Shown: piece after piece, positions 17,273 to 26,207 of the stretch
Layout: every line of letters begins with the position of its first letter
Position numbering within the stretch: the first letter of the stretch is position 1
Source: Brevibacillus_D fluminis_A
Lineage (GTDB): Bacteria > Bacillota > Bacilli > Brevibacillales > Brevibacillaceae
NCBI RefSeq assembly: GCF_052072235.1
Contig: NZ_CM125436.1
Coordinates: 5,326,001-5,390,000 of the forward strand
Reading direction: 5' to 3'
Length of the DNA: 64,000 nucleotides
Notes under the pieces: model-generated
Seen by the model: the letters and a program-made list of their open reading frames with translations, nothing else
What the model was told of the DNA's origin: nothing
Databases searched by the model: none
Program-made: the position numbers and the translations under genes

Positions 17273-17320
17273 CTAACCGACTGTTCCGCAAGTGATCGCG
17301 AGCAGTCGGTTAGAGGTTTT
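17273..17320 (+). terminator. Hairpin terminator between the small protein gene and tgl
   Basis: CTAACCGACTG (17273-17283) pairs perfectly with CAGTCGGTTAG (17303-17313), followed by AGGTTTTCTGCC. It lies between convergent genes. Confidence 0.65.
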
Positions 17321-17359
17321 CTGCCTATCTTCTGAAAAAACCCCCAGAATATTGAGCGT

Positions 17360-18121
17360 TCAAGGCATGGAATCCGTGCTGTACCGGGCCAAAGAGGCAA
17401 AATCCGGACGGGCAACCCGATCCATCAAATAAGCTGAACGTCTCGCCCCTGGCTTTCTTAGCGTATTCAGATTATCGATCATGTCTGCGGCTCCCATAAT
17501 CCCGATTCCATGGCCATAAAAGAAACCGTTCCCCACATACACAACGTTTTCTCCCATCCATTCGGGGGTTTCAGGATTATAATCAGGATTGTCGAAATAC
17601 AATACATCTCCTGGCAGGATTACTGTTTTCGATAAATCCTGTGTGGTTAATCCCAGTCCCTCATCAAATTGACCGTCAAAAAGCAAAATCGCAGGAAATA
17701 ACCGGTTGAACGATCGTGCACCAATCGATTGCAGCACCGCTCGATAATAAACAATAATAATTGCGGTTGAACACTCGAAAGCATATTCGGAACCATTCAT
17801 AAAAATATCGAGAATGGCGTCGGAAGGCTTCACTCCATACCGGAGTTGAAAACCTCCAAAATCGGTCAGATGCCAATATGCCGGATTCGCTCGCGATCTT
17901 GAAAAGGAGGCAAACGAAGCACCGCTATCATTAAGCGCTTTGGCCGTTTCGACGATGTCGTTTCTTAGCTTTAATTCAAACTTCAGTTGATCCAGAGAAT
18001 CGTATGAGAACACGTGTTGGCTCGCTGACATCCGTTCTACGATTTCCAGCTGTGTCTGGTTCAAACGCAGTTGATTCCGAATGGTTTCGCCATTGATCAA
18101 TGATTGACCGATTTTTATCAT
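17360..18121 (-). CDS. tgl: Protein-glutamine gamma-glutamyltransferase (sporulation transglutaminase)
   Basis: A 253-aa protein matching Bacillus Tgl in length (about 245) and layout: FELKLRNDIVETAKALNDSG, YWHLTDFGGFQLRYGVKPSD, then EYAFECSTAIIIVYYRAVL with the catalytic Cys, and the late GENVVYVGNGFFYGHGIGI. The enzyme crosslinks Gln and Lys side chains of spore coat proteins. I chose ATG 18121 (MIKIGQSLI), ten bases after GGAGG; upstream starts would only add non-family residues. Its presence is the clearest sign that the host makes endospores. A late mother-cell promoter is expected but I did not identify it. Confidence 0.92.
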   Translation of the reverse strand: MIKIGQSLINGETIRNQLRLNQTQLEIVERMSASQHVFSYDSLDQLKFELKLRNDIVETAKALNDSGASFASFSRSRANPAYWHLTDFGGFQLRYGVKPSDAILDIFMNGSEYAFECSTAIIIVYYRAVLQSIGARSFNRLFPAILLFDGQFDEGLGLTTQDLSKTVILPGDVLYFDNPDYNPETPEWMGENVVYVGNGFFYGHGIGIMGAADMIDNLNTLRKPGARRSAYLMDRVARPDFASLARYSTDSMP

Positions 18122-18219
18122 ACCCGTCATTCCTCCGCCGTTCATAATGCTTATGTATATGCGGAGGGGCATGAACCCGTTTCTTACAGTACATATGTGT
18201 GAGTACCAGTGCTTCCTTT

Positions 18220-18255
18220 CAAAAAAGAAAGAGGAGCTAAACTCGCTAGCTCCTC
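18220..18255 (-). terminator. Terminator at the end of the dynamin/Hsp70 island
   Basis: On the minus strand GAGGAGCTA pairs with TAGCTCCTC around a 7-base loop and is followed by TTTCTTTTTTG, a good intrinsic terminator. It lies 38 bp past the stop of the 18293 gene and marks the end of the long minus-strand island. Confidence 0.85.
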
Positions 18256-18292
18256 GCAAACTTGGCCAAGTCATTGATCCCAAGAACCACGC

Positions 18293-19240
18293 TCAACCGG
18301 ACGTTTGCTTTTTCAACTTGCTGATTAGTACCATCAAGAGAAGTACAGCAGCAATTGCCATGAAAAGATACGTCATCCAGGTAAAAGCACCTTGATCACT
18401 ACCTTCCTCACTCCCCTTCTCCATCACGGAGAAGGACAAGTTTTTCGATGGGACTCCATTGAATTTCAGCTCCCACACATCCCACGATTTCAGGTCGGAT
18501 TGAACCTGCTGCGGCAGCGGAGGATGAAACTCGCCGGCGCTCCCACTCTTTTTCAAGGGGAGCGTAGCCGCAAAAGATGTATCTTTTGGCGCAATGACAC
18601 GCAGTTGCAACATATCCAGTTGACGCCAGGAAGCTGCCGGCAGAAGGAGGTACTGATACGCCATTACGGTTTGCTTTTCATTCTTCTGTTGAATCCCGGC
18701 ACTCTGAATATAATGAATGGTTCCGGTTATCTCTTGCTTGGCAGCTATGGTGAGCGGCAGTACCATCACTTTTTCGATTGTGTGCAAGTCGGCCGCTTTT
18801 TCCTCTACTTGCCCCGTAATCGGGTCCACTGCCAGCCATTTATCTGCCCCGTATTTCACCAGGTTCTCCCGATACTTGGCTTGATCGGTGATCTCCGTGA
18901 ATCGTTTCAAGGTAATCGGCTTTCCATCGGTAAGCACCTGAAACTCTTTAATTGCATCAAAATTTTGATAGGGAAAGGTAACGGGAAGCGTAATCTTCTC
19001 ATTCGAGGGATTATGGATGACATACTGAATATCGACGGTGGCTTTGCTCAAATCCGCTTGGGAAATCCACATTTGAACCTGATTTTCCTTTAACTCGGCA
19101 ACGCTTTTCATGACGGGAATCAGCGTGGATGTGGGTTCCGGAAAAGAGGTTGCTGGATCAGCCGCTTGAGCGGACGGAGCAAGCAAACAAAAAACGAAGA
19201 AGAACAGAAATACCTTCTGCAGGAAACGCGATGTACACAT
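18293..19240 (-). CDS. Secreted, C-terminally anchored beta-sandwich-like protein B
   Basis: A 315-aa protein with a clear signal peptide (KVFLFFFVFCLLAPSAQA) and a C-terminal helix (MTYLFMAIAAVLLLMVLI) plus a basic tail, so the body is outside. The body has DIQYVIHNPSNEKITLPVTF-type strands and TDGKPITLKRF, recalling DUF4424 or VIT-like domains. It is a paralog of the 26208 gene: both share the layout IPVM, YVIHNP/YTFFNP, FPY, VDPITG and YLLLPAASW/YLLPASAW. The ATG follows GGAGGAATTTTT. It is the last gene of the dynamin-dynamin-Hsp70 operon, 33 bp after hsp70. I do not know its function. Confidence 0.75.
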   Translation of the reverse strand: MCTSRFLQKVFLFFFVFCLLAPSAQAADPATSFPEPTSTLIPVMKSVAELKENQVQMWISQADLSKATVDIQYVIHNPSNEKITLPVTFPYQNFDAIKEFQVLTDGKPITLKRFTEITDQAKYRENLVKYGADKWLAVDPITGQVEEKAADLHTIEKVMVLPLTIAAKQEITGTIHYIQSAGIQQKNEKQTVMAYQYLLLPAASWRQLDMLQLRVIAPKDTSFAATLPLKKSGSAGEFHPPLPQQVQSDLKSWDVWELKFNGVPSKNLSFSVMEKGSEEGSDQGAFTWMTYLFMAIAAVLLLMVLISKLKKQTSG

Positions 19241-19273
19241 AAAAATTCCTCCGAAGATCGCCGTTTTCGTTGC

Positions 19274-21727
19274 TCATTTCGAAAAATATTTTAATTTTGC
19301 CAACATGCTTGGTTTTATGGGAATGTGATTGATGATTGGTTCTGCGACGTCCGTACAAAAAACATCCTTCAGTTGATTCGAAGTACAATCGTTCTGCAGC
19401 GCTTTGCCTCTTGCCTCATCAAAAAAGCTGATGCCATAACGCCTGTTGCCTTGGCATACGTTGTTTTGGAGTGTTGGCGCAGCTTTTCCCCCCACCCAGA
19501 TCCCGTCCTGCCCATTTTGCATGCAATCGTTATATCCGAGAAAAGCGCTTGCCGACAGAAGTACCTCAATGCCATGGTTGGTATTTTCCTGACAGAGATT
19601 CCCCTCTACGGGAAGAGTCGCGTGTTTGGAGATGACGATCCCCGTGTGATTTCCTGTACAAATGTTTCGCTGAACGGATGCGTTCGCGCTTGGCTGTGAG
19701 AGCGCGATAAAGATGCCCGCCCGCGCATTATCTGTACAAATATTGTTCTCAAGGATCGGGTCCGCCTGGTCTGTCAAAAGGATTCCGTTTTCCAGATTGT
19801 GTTCGCATTGATTATCCGTCAGGCTGCCCGTCGATTGATCCGCAAAATGGATTCCGTGCCTGTTTTGGTCGCAAAGATTTTGGATCAATGTGGGACTTGC
19901 TTCTCCTTTTATCCAAATCCCGATCGGTGAAAAATCCGCATGCCCGCTGCAGATGTTGTTTTCGATCAGCGGCTGGGCAAAATGATCGACGTAAATACCG
20001 GCTTCCCAGGAGTTGATACAGCGGTTTTCGAAAAGGACTGGGGTTGACGAGCCAAGCACTTGGATGGCTTTGGCGTAATAATCAAAAACCGATCGCATGA
20101 GCTTGCCGGTTGAGAACCCCTCAAACGCAACGCCAACATATTCGACATCTCCTTCCCCCCGAAACGAACAATCCGAAATGACGACATTCCCTTTCAAAAC
20201 ACGGATGGAGTATAGCAGCTCATCAGGCGAAATGTCTCTCGTGCTTTCCTCGTGGATGATGGTCACGCCCGTGATGCTGCCGCTATATTCATCGCTATCA
20301 ATCAAAATCGCCGAATAGGAAGAGATCACCAGAAAAGTACGGTCACTTCCCGCTCCTTGCAAGGAAAGCGGCCGTGTCAGCACAATCGACTCTGGCAATT
20401 CGTATCTGCCCGGCTCGATGGTAATCACCGCTTCGCGGGGAGCCTCCGAAATGGCTCGCACGATTTCCTCAACCGTCGAACACCGGAAGTCGTTGCGGTT
20501 TTCGGGCGGGACAGGCGTATCGTCAATCTTGGTGATCGTATCTGGAAAGTTCGGCAGCGGGTTATCCGAAAGCGGTTCATGCTCGATGTTTTCATGCTGT
20601 TCCGCTTCGTTGCCTGCTTCTGCCCAGCGCTCGGCCCAAAGCGCGGCGCCAAAGGAAACAACCAAGTCGCGGTCGGCGTCCTGCTTGACTTTTGTTCCTA
20701 CGGTTTGTTCCACCATCGTGACGACATAAGGAATGCGCGTACTGCCTCCGACAAGCAAAACCCGATCAATTTCCGCCATCGTCAGCCCGGCATTTCGAAC
20801 CACCTCTTTGATCTTGTTGCAGGAATTCTGGATGTCTTTGCTGATCAATTTTTCAAAAGCGGCGCGGGTCAATTTGTATTCGATCGGTGCGTTCGTTGCA
20901 TTGGTTGTGATATAGGCCGTGCCGATCACATCTTCACTTAATTGTATTTTCACGTCCAATGCGGCTTCCTGGATCTTATCTTTGATGAACTGAAGAATTT
21001 TTTTGTCATATTCCTGGCCGCCCTGTTTTAATCGGGCGATTTCATCTGACAGCTCTTTGGTTTCCATGATGATGTGCCGTTCAATCTCGTCATCGAAATA
21101 CTTGCCACCGCAATTCGCAATTCCTTTCGATGGCGTCAGAAGCGAAAATCCTTCCTCCGCTTTTTCGATCAGGGCAACATCAAACGTCCCCCCACCCAGG
21201 TCATATACCAAAATTTTTGTCCCAATCTCGATTTTCTCTTTGCTCGCGTAATAAATCGCTGCGGCAGTAGGTTCGTCCAGCAGATCAACCCGGACAAATC
21301 CAGCATTGAAAGCCGCTTCCTTCAGCGCGTCGCGGTATTTTTCACTAAAATTGGCAGGATAGGTAATAACGGCATGATCGATTCTTTCCACATCCAGACG
21401 TTTCATCGCCTGTTTTTTTACATGCAGGAGAATTTCCTTTGCCAAATCCTTGGGGTGATAAAAGTACCTGCCTTGGATCGAGTACGGAATGTTATCAATC
21501 AAGTCGTTTTTAAAATGCTCTTTAAACCGGCTGGGGTCCGACTTTCTTTTGTTGTCAGCCACTTGTCCGACAAGCACCTTATGCTCGTCAACAAATACGC
21601 AGGTGGGCATCGAGAATTTGTCGCCTTTCCCGATTCCCGTGCTCAGATCGATCGCCACAGGCTTTCCATTCTCAATGAAGGCTGCACTTGTAAAACACGT
21701 GCCAAAATCAATCCCTATTCTCGCCAT
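19274..21727 (-). CDS. Hsp70-type ATPase fused to a right-handed beta-helix
   Basis: About 817 aa. Residues 1-385 are a full Hsp70/DnaK nucleotide-binding domain: phosphate 1 IGIDFGTCFTSA, phosphate 2 VYDLGGGTFDVALIE, adenosine VLLVGGSTRIPYV. Instead of the usual peptide-binding domain there is a linker and then about 370 residues of NosD/pectate-lyase-like beta-helix coils with repeating patterns such as PLIENNICSGH, PTLIQNLCDQNRHGI, PILENNICTDNARAGIFI. The Asn/Cys ladder is striking. It starts at ATG 21727 (MARIGIDFG) or a GTG at 21742 that overlaps the previous stop, so it is coupled to the second dynamin gene. The role is unknown; binding of an elongated ligand by the coil domain is plausible. 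Confidence 0.85.
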   Translation of the reverse strand: MARIGIDFGTCFTSAAFIENGKPVAIDLSTGIGKGDKFSMPTCVFVDEHKVLVGQVADNKRKSDPSRFKEHFKNDLIDNIPYSIQGRYFYHPKDLAKEILLHVKKQAMKRLDVERIDHAVITYPANFSEKYRDALKEAAFNAGFVRVDLLDEPTAAAIYYASKEKIEIGTKILVYDLGGGTFDVALIEKAEEGFSLLTPSKGIANCGGKYFDDEIERHIIMETKELSDEIARLKQGGQEYDKKILQFIKDKIQEAALDVKIQLSEDVIGTAYITTNATNAPIEYKLTRAAFEKLISKDIQNSCNKIKEVVRNAGLTMAEIDRVLLVGGSTRIPYVVTMVEQTVGTKVKQDADRDLVVSFGAALWAERWAEAGNEAEQHENIEHEPLSDNPLPNFPDTITKIDDTPVPPENRNDFRCSTVEEIVRAISEAPREAVITIEPGRYELPESIVLTRPLSLQGAGSDRTFLVISSYSAILIDSDEYSGSITGVTIIHEESTRDISPDELLYSIRVLKGNVVISDCSFRGEGDVEYVGVAFEGFSTGKLMRSVFDYYAKAIQVLGSSTPVLFENRCINSWEAGIYVDHFAQPLIENNICSGHADFSPIGIWIKGEASPTLIQNLCDQNRHGIHFADQSTGSLTDNQCEHNLENGILLTDQADPILENNICTDNARAGIFIALSQPSANASVQRNICTGNHTGIVISKHATLPVEGNLCQENTNHGIEVLLSASAFLGYNDCMQNGQDGIWVGGKAAPTLQNNVCQGNRRYGISFFDEARGKALQNDCTSNQLKDVFCTDVAEPIINHIPIKPSMLAKLKYFSK

Positions 21728-21738
21728 CGCTTCACCAT

Positions 21739-23313
21739 TCACCCTCCATCGTCGAACCCGGAAGTTTGGAAGCCGCTTACACTGCTTAAGTGAAAGTACA
21801 TAATTTCATACGAACGGGCTATTACGCGCGCTGCCTGAATCTCATATCGATTGGAGAAGATGTCATCCGTTTTTTTGATCCATCGCATGGACTTCTCGTG
21901 AGCGATTCGGGCCAGGCTCAAGATCGACAATCCTTCCTCCACGCCCAATCTGGCTTCACAATGACTTCCATACTCTCCGGTTATCTCAAGCAGCTCTCTG
22001 CTTTCTTCCTCGCTCACATGCAAGTGGCCTTGATAAAAGAACTGCAGGACTTCCATCTCTTGAAAGATGTGCTCCCGTGCGACGATTTCATCGCATCGAT
22101 TGATGATATGATCCATCTTTTGCTTGATATCCTGGTGATTGCGATAGGTGATGGATGCAGACAGACAAAGTGATTTGATCCGGCTTAATGCATATTGAAA
22201 TTTAATCATGAACGATCGGTTTCCAAAATGCTGCCGAATCTTCTGGCTTAACGCCGGGATTCCGCTCTGCCTGCTCACATGTCTCGCCAGCTCAACCGGT
22301 GCGGTGATCCCCTCCCTGACAGCCTGAATGGCCACATAGACTCCGTAAAAGCCTAACGTATCATACAGCCGGGTTCGTTCTTCGGGTGTCACCTGTACAT
22401 GCGGAAATGCAAAATCACAAAAGAAGTGAACACCTTTAAACATCCTGCCCAAGGTGGCCTCGTCAAGCCGGGACAGCCTGTACAGCACCTCCATGTGTTC
22501 CTCAGTCAAGCTGCGGCAGTTTTCCGCCATCTTGGCGCTAATCGGCACAATCTCATAAAGCAGGCTGCGGATCTCCTCATGGTTTGTGTATCGATCGGCA
22601 ATTTTCTTTCCTTCCTGCATGGGGGCCGGAACCTGTTTCCCCCAGTACATATCCACTTTGGTCAAAACTCCGATGGCATTGATCGGCGAGGCATGGGAGA
22701 ACAGCGGATTGCGGAACATCTCCAGCATCTTGTTTTCATCGTCAGATATTCCCCGCTGAAAAGCGTAGATGATGGCATCCGCCTTCGACCCTTCCGACGT
22801 CGTTCGGTCCGCTAATTCATTCACCGGCAGCCCGATGAATTCACGGGTATTTTCCGCATCGTCCTGATGAGTCGATTTCAGCCCGGGTGTATCAATGAAC
22901 TCGATCTGTTTCAAAATCGGACTGGGGTATTTATAAATGACATACTCGACGTTTTTTATCTCGGGATTGGCGTGGTTATGTGTCGTCCATTCATTCAACA
23001 GGGAAACATCTTCTTTGATCATCCTGCTGTCCTTTAGACAAATCATCAATTCCGGCCTCTCACCGTACTTGTACCAGGTCACATTGAAAGTGGTCTCGTT
23101 TTCGCCTGTTTTCAGAAGCTTCTCACCCATCAACGCGTTCAGCAGGGTCGTTTTTCCCGCTTTGATCACGCCTACGACAGCGACGCGCAACGGCTCTTTT
23201 AACCTGGCCTTAACTGCCTGCAATTCTTCCTGAATCGACTGCAGCTCCTTGTAATTCGAAAGGATGTTGATGACGTCGGTTACCAGCAAATCAGCGGTAT
23301 GAATGATTGTCAT
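21739..23313 (-). CDS. Dynamin-like GTPase B
   Basis: A 524-aa large GTPase. G1 is VGVIKAGKTTLLNALMG (about residues 47-63), G3 is DTPGLKS and G4 is TKVD. The rest is helical with no obvious membrane segment. Its ATG overlaps the stop of dynamin A (ATGA) and its own stop overlaps the possible GTG of hsp70, so the three genes are translated as a unit. Paired dynamin-like proteins often form heteromers that remodel or tether membranes; a partner role with dynamin A is inferred from the pairing. A ribosome site AAGGAAG lies 13 bases upstream. Confidence 0.88.
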   Translation of the reverse strand: MTIIHTADLLVTDVINILSNYKELQSIQEELQAVKARLKEPLRVAVVGVIKAGKTTLLNALMGEKLLKTGENETTFNVTWYKYGERPELMICLKDSRMIKEDVSLLNEWTTHNHANPEIKNVEYVIYKYPSPILKQIEFIDTPGLKSTHQDDAENTREFIGLPVNELADRTTSEGSKADAIIYAFQRGISDDENKMLEMFRNPLFSHASPINAIGVLTKVDMYWGKQVPAPMQEGKKIADRYTNHEEIRSLLYEIVPISAKMAENCRSLTEEHMEVLYRLSRLDEATLGRMFKGVHFFCDFAFPHVQVTPEERTRLYDTLGFYGVYVAIQAVREGITAPVELARHVSRQSGIPALSQKIRQHFGNRSFMIKFQYALSRIKSLCLSASITYRNHQDIKQKMDHIINRCDEIVAREHIFQEMEVLQFFYQGHLHVSEEESRELLEITGEYGSHCEARLGVEEGLSILSLARIAHEKSMRWIKKTDDIFSNRYEIQAARVIARSYEIMYFHLSSVSGFQTSGFDDGG

Positions 23314-25145
23314 GACGATTTTTGCACTTCCTTTAGAACCGCAATCAGCTCTTTATCGATCTCCGCAATCACTTTCCCTTTGTTTTCCATTTCCGTTTTC
23401 ATTTTGGCAAATTCCACCGAATTCAGATTCAGCCGAATCTCCAGTTCCTTACTGCGCTGATCGCATTCCTCGATTTTGGATTTGAGTTTTTTTTCAATGG
23501 TCTCCCTGATTTCCTTCTGAATTTTATAGAGCGTTTTATCCAGCCGCATGTTTAACGTGGTACGCGCCTCTCGAATGATCTCTTTGCATTCGTTGAGCAG
23601 TTCCACCGTTTTCACTTTATCCCGGGATAAAAACACAATCGCTCCGCCGACGGCCAGTGCGACCATGCCAATCCCGCTCGCAACCGCACCACCCAAAACA
23701 GTGGAAATAAGCCCTCCTGAGATCGACCCAAGCGAGGAGAACGTAATGATGCCTGAAAAATGCCTGACATAGCTCATCGTTTTGTCGATGGCAGACTTAC
23801 GCTCAAATTGCCCGACCGCGACGGCATCCACATCGATCTGTTCAAACAGGCCGTCCTCCTCCTGGACCATGCTGTCGATCGCGTATTCCGTTTGCAGATA
23901 GCGAAACATCTCCGCAACAAAGCCATCGACCAGATGATCAATTTCTGTAGAAATGATAAACAGTTCATTGTTGAGGTATTGATTCACCCCGTTGGTGTCT
24001 TTGTAAAAGTTTTTATCTTTCATTTTTGCTTCAATTTTTTTGCTCAACTGCTTCATCCGATCTTCAAGCAGCTCTTTCGCGCCAAACCTTAACTCCGTAT
24101 GCGCCTCGGACAGTTTGTTGACCCAAGCCGTGCGCTGTAGTTTTCCCTTTCTGGCTTTTTCCTCCTGGATCTGTGCCAATATCGCTTCTTTCGGGTTCAA
24201 ATCATGTAACGACTTTTGATCTTGAAAAAATGGTTTTTGAAAATTCTCCTGAAGAATTTTCCGCGTTTCCATGATTGGCCCTGCGACTTTTTGGCTTGCC
24301 ACCTTGCTTTGCAGCTCCTGAAAGAGAAGCTGTTCAAGGTATTCAAAGTTGCTGAAGCTGAGGCTATCGATGTCCTGATTCTCCACGTAATCCCATTTGT
24401 AGTGGGAGGAAACCGGGATAAAGGTCGTGCTCTCCGCTAATTCGGGAAGGAGCTGGCGGAGTTTTTTTTGATTTTCTTGCACGATCTCCTTCCATCCGCG
24501 AATGAGATCAATTTTCGTCATCACAAAATACAGATGTTTGCTGATGCGGTAGGCGGTTTCGATAATCTCCAATTCCGAGGTGGTAAATGGTGAGGTTGCA
24601 TCGCTGACAAACAGGATAATATCGGCTTTTGCCAAATATTTCAGGGTGATTTCGGAATGGGATTTGTTCAAAGCACCGAGCCCGGGGGTGTCCACGATGA
24701 TCATCTCTGTGTCCTGCAGCTGCTTGTTATTCGTCATGATGTCAACCAGTTGAACCTGTTTGACATTGTCCTGGTTTTCTTGCTCCGTTACATAACGGGA
24801 AACCTCCTCTTTCTTTATCGTTTTCGTTTCCTGATTGGTGAAGTACACGGTTGCGTCATTGGTGGCGCCGTACTGGATTTGTGACACAATGCTGGTGGTA
24901 ATATCCGTATTGACTGGACAGATTTCCTCGCCAAGCAGCGCATTGATGAAGCTGGATTTCCCCCGTTTGAATTCTCCAAGAATGACGGTGACCGTTTTGA
25001 TTCCGGCAGAACCAAGAGAGTGAATGTACCGTTGAAGCTCCTCCACCTCCGTCACGGCCTGCGTTTTTCCTTCCTTCACGGCTAATTTGTTTATTTTCTC
25101 TAATACGGCATGACAAGTGGATAAAATGTCACTGCTGTTTTTCAT
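23310..25145 (-). CDS. Dynamin-like GTPase A with C-terminal membrane hairpin
   Basis: A 611-aa dynamin-family protein: G1 GEFKRGKSSFINALLG, G2 region TDITTS, G3 DTPGLGA and G4 TKID. After a long helical stalk there is a hydrophobic, glycine-rich hairpin around residues 470-515 (LGSISGGLISTVLGGAVASG, then IGMVALAVGGAIVFL) like the paddle of bacterial dynamins, followed by a coiled coil. It should bind or bend the inner membrane. It is first in an operon with dynamin B, the Hsp70 fusion and protein B. The ATG is followed immediately upstream by AGGAGGTTTCC. Confidence 0.9.
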   Translation of the reverse strand: MKNSSDILSTCHAVLEKINKLAVKEGKTQAVTEVEELQRYIHSLGSAGIKTVTVILGEFKRGKSSFINALLGEEICPVNTDITTSIVSQIQYGATNDATVYFTNQETKTIKKEEVSRYVTEQENQDNVKQVQLVDIMTNNKQLQDTEMIIVDTPGLGALNKSHSEITLKYLAKADIILFVSDATSPFTTSELEIIETAYRISKHLYFVMTKIDLIRGWKEIVQENQKKLRQLLPELAESTTFIPVSSHYKWDYVENQDIDSLSFSNFEYLEQLLFQELQSKVASQKVAGPIMETRKILQENFQKPFFQDQKSLHDLNPKEAILAQIQEEKARKGKLQRTAWVNKLSEAHTELRFGAKELLEDRMKQLSKKIEAKMKDKNFYKDTNGVNQYLNNELFIISTEIDHLVDGFVAEMFRYLQTEYAIDSMVQEEDGLFEQIDVDAVAVGQFERKSAIDKTMSYVRHFSGIITFSSLGSISGGLISTVLGGAVASGIGMVALAVGGAIVFLSRDKVKTVELLNECKEIIREARTTLNMRLDKTLYKIQKEIRETIEKKLKSKIEECDQRSKELEIRLNLNSVEFAKMKTEMENKGKVIAEIDKELIAVLKEVQKSS

Positions 25146-25173
25146 GGAAACCTCCTGACCTCTGGCTCAATCT

Positions 25174-25245
25174 AAAAATCGAGTGGGAGTTTCCTTCTCC
25201 TTTCGCTGATCCATGAAAGGCGCACTCCACACTCGATTTCTTTCA
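25174..25245 (-). terminator. Hairpin terminator between the peptidase and dynamin A genes
   Basis: AAATCGAGTG (25176-25185) with GGAGT pairs with ACTCC...CACTCGATTT (25224-25239). It directly follows the stop of the C39-like gene on the minus strand, ending in TTTTTAGA. It may only attenuate, since dynamin A follows within 100 bp in the same direction. Confidence 0.7.
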
Positions 25246-26157
25246 TTAGTTGGTCGGAATCTTTAACTCTTCGCCTGCGATGATCAGATCAGGATTCTCA
25301 ATGTCATTTAGTTCAACCAATTCTTCTATACTCGTATTGAAGCGTATCGCCAAATCCCAAAGTGTATCGCCTGGCTGGATGGTATACGACTCATATTGAA
25401 CGTCAACGGCTGTTGATTGCACGTCTTCCGTCGGTGTGGAAATCAGACTGATAAAGTCAAAGGCAGTACCATCAGGCGCCGGACCTGTCACCAGCATGGA
25501 ATAGCCGGAGTCAGCCCACGCCTCTTCCAATAATCCCAATGGCAGCGTCCATGCCTGCCCATCCGGTTGTCCTGGATCATTTACGATGGCGATCGGATTA
25601 TTCGGGTCAGACGTATCGATGCCAATGAGCTGGATGGCATGATCCGCCTGATTTTCCATGAGGCCACCGCCTTCCATGGGATACCAGATTTCATCAGAAT
25701 CTACGGCCAAGACGATCTTGTTGCCATTTTCCAAATTCTCGATCAACGTATCAATGTTGCCCTGCTCGACATGAGAGGGGATTCCATACAAGTCGAGCAG
25801 CTTCGTGGCATCTTCCAGGGTCATACCCGACCAGGTGCCGTCGTTATTGTACGCGATCAATCCATTCGCTTCGGCAACCGCGACAAACTCAGCCTCCGGA
25901 ATGTCATAGCCGACAAACTGATCCGCAATACCGATGAGTGAATACGGCACGCATAACCCGTCCGCAGGCTGAGAATGGTATTCCTCAATATCAATGTCGA
26001 GTGCCGAGTTGTGTGCTGTATCGTCAAACGCACCCAACGTATCTTGCGCAAGTTCTTCCACCACAGGTTGATGAACCTCGTGTACCTCTTCTGTCACATT
26101 TGTGTCATGCGCCAAGTGATCATTTTCACCGTCGCCATCCGTCAGAAACCAATCCAT
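25246..26157 (-). CDS. C39-like cysteine peptidase with LysM domain, no signal peptide
   Basis: A 303-aa acidic protein. Residues 60-240 resemble a C39/papain-like peptidase: Cys in PADGLCVPYSLIG (about 70), His in ENQADHAIQLIGID, and Asn-Asp in IVNDPGQPDG. Residues 255-303 are a LysM (YTIQPGDTLWDLAIRFNTS, then NPDLIIAGEELKIP), which binds N-acetylglucosamine polymers. The N terminus is hydrophilic (MDWFLTDGDGENDHLAHD) with no signal peptide, so export is unexplained. It lies between protein A and the dynamins. The ATG follows GAGAGGGATTGGT. The target is unknown. Confidence 0.8.
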   Translation of the reverse strand: MDWFLTDGDGENDHLAHDTNVTEEVHEVHQPVVEELAQDTLGAFDDTAHNSALDIDIEEYHSQPADGLCVPYSLIGIADQFVGYDIPEAEFVAVAEANGLIAYNNDGTWSGMTLEDATKLLDLYGIPSHVEQGNIDTLIENLENGNKIVLAVDSDEIWYPMEGGGLMENQADHAIQLIGIDTSDPNNPIAIVNDPGQPDGQAWTLPLGLLEEAWADSGYSMLVTGPAPDGTAFDFISLISTPTEDVQSTAVDVQYESYTIQPGDTLWDLAIRFNTSIEELVELNDIENPDLIIAGEELKIPTN

Positions 26158-26207
26158 ACCAATCCCTCTCTTCCCTATGGTTTTTCATTCACAAGGCAAA
26201 TAAGCAT

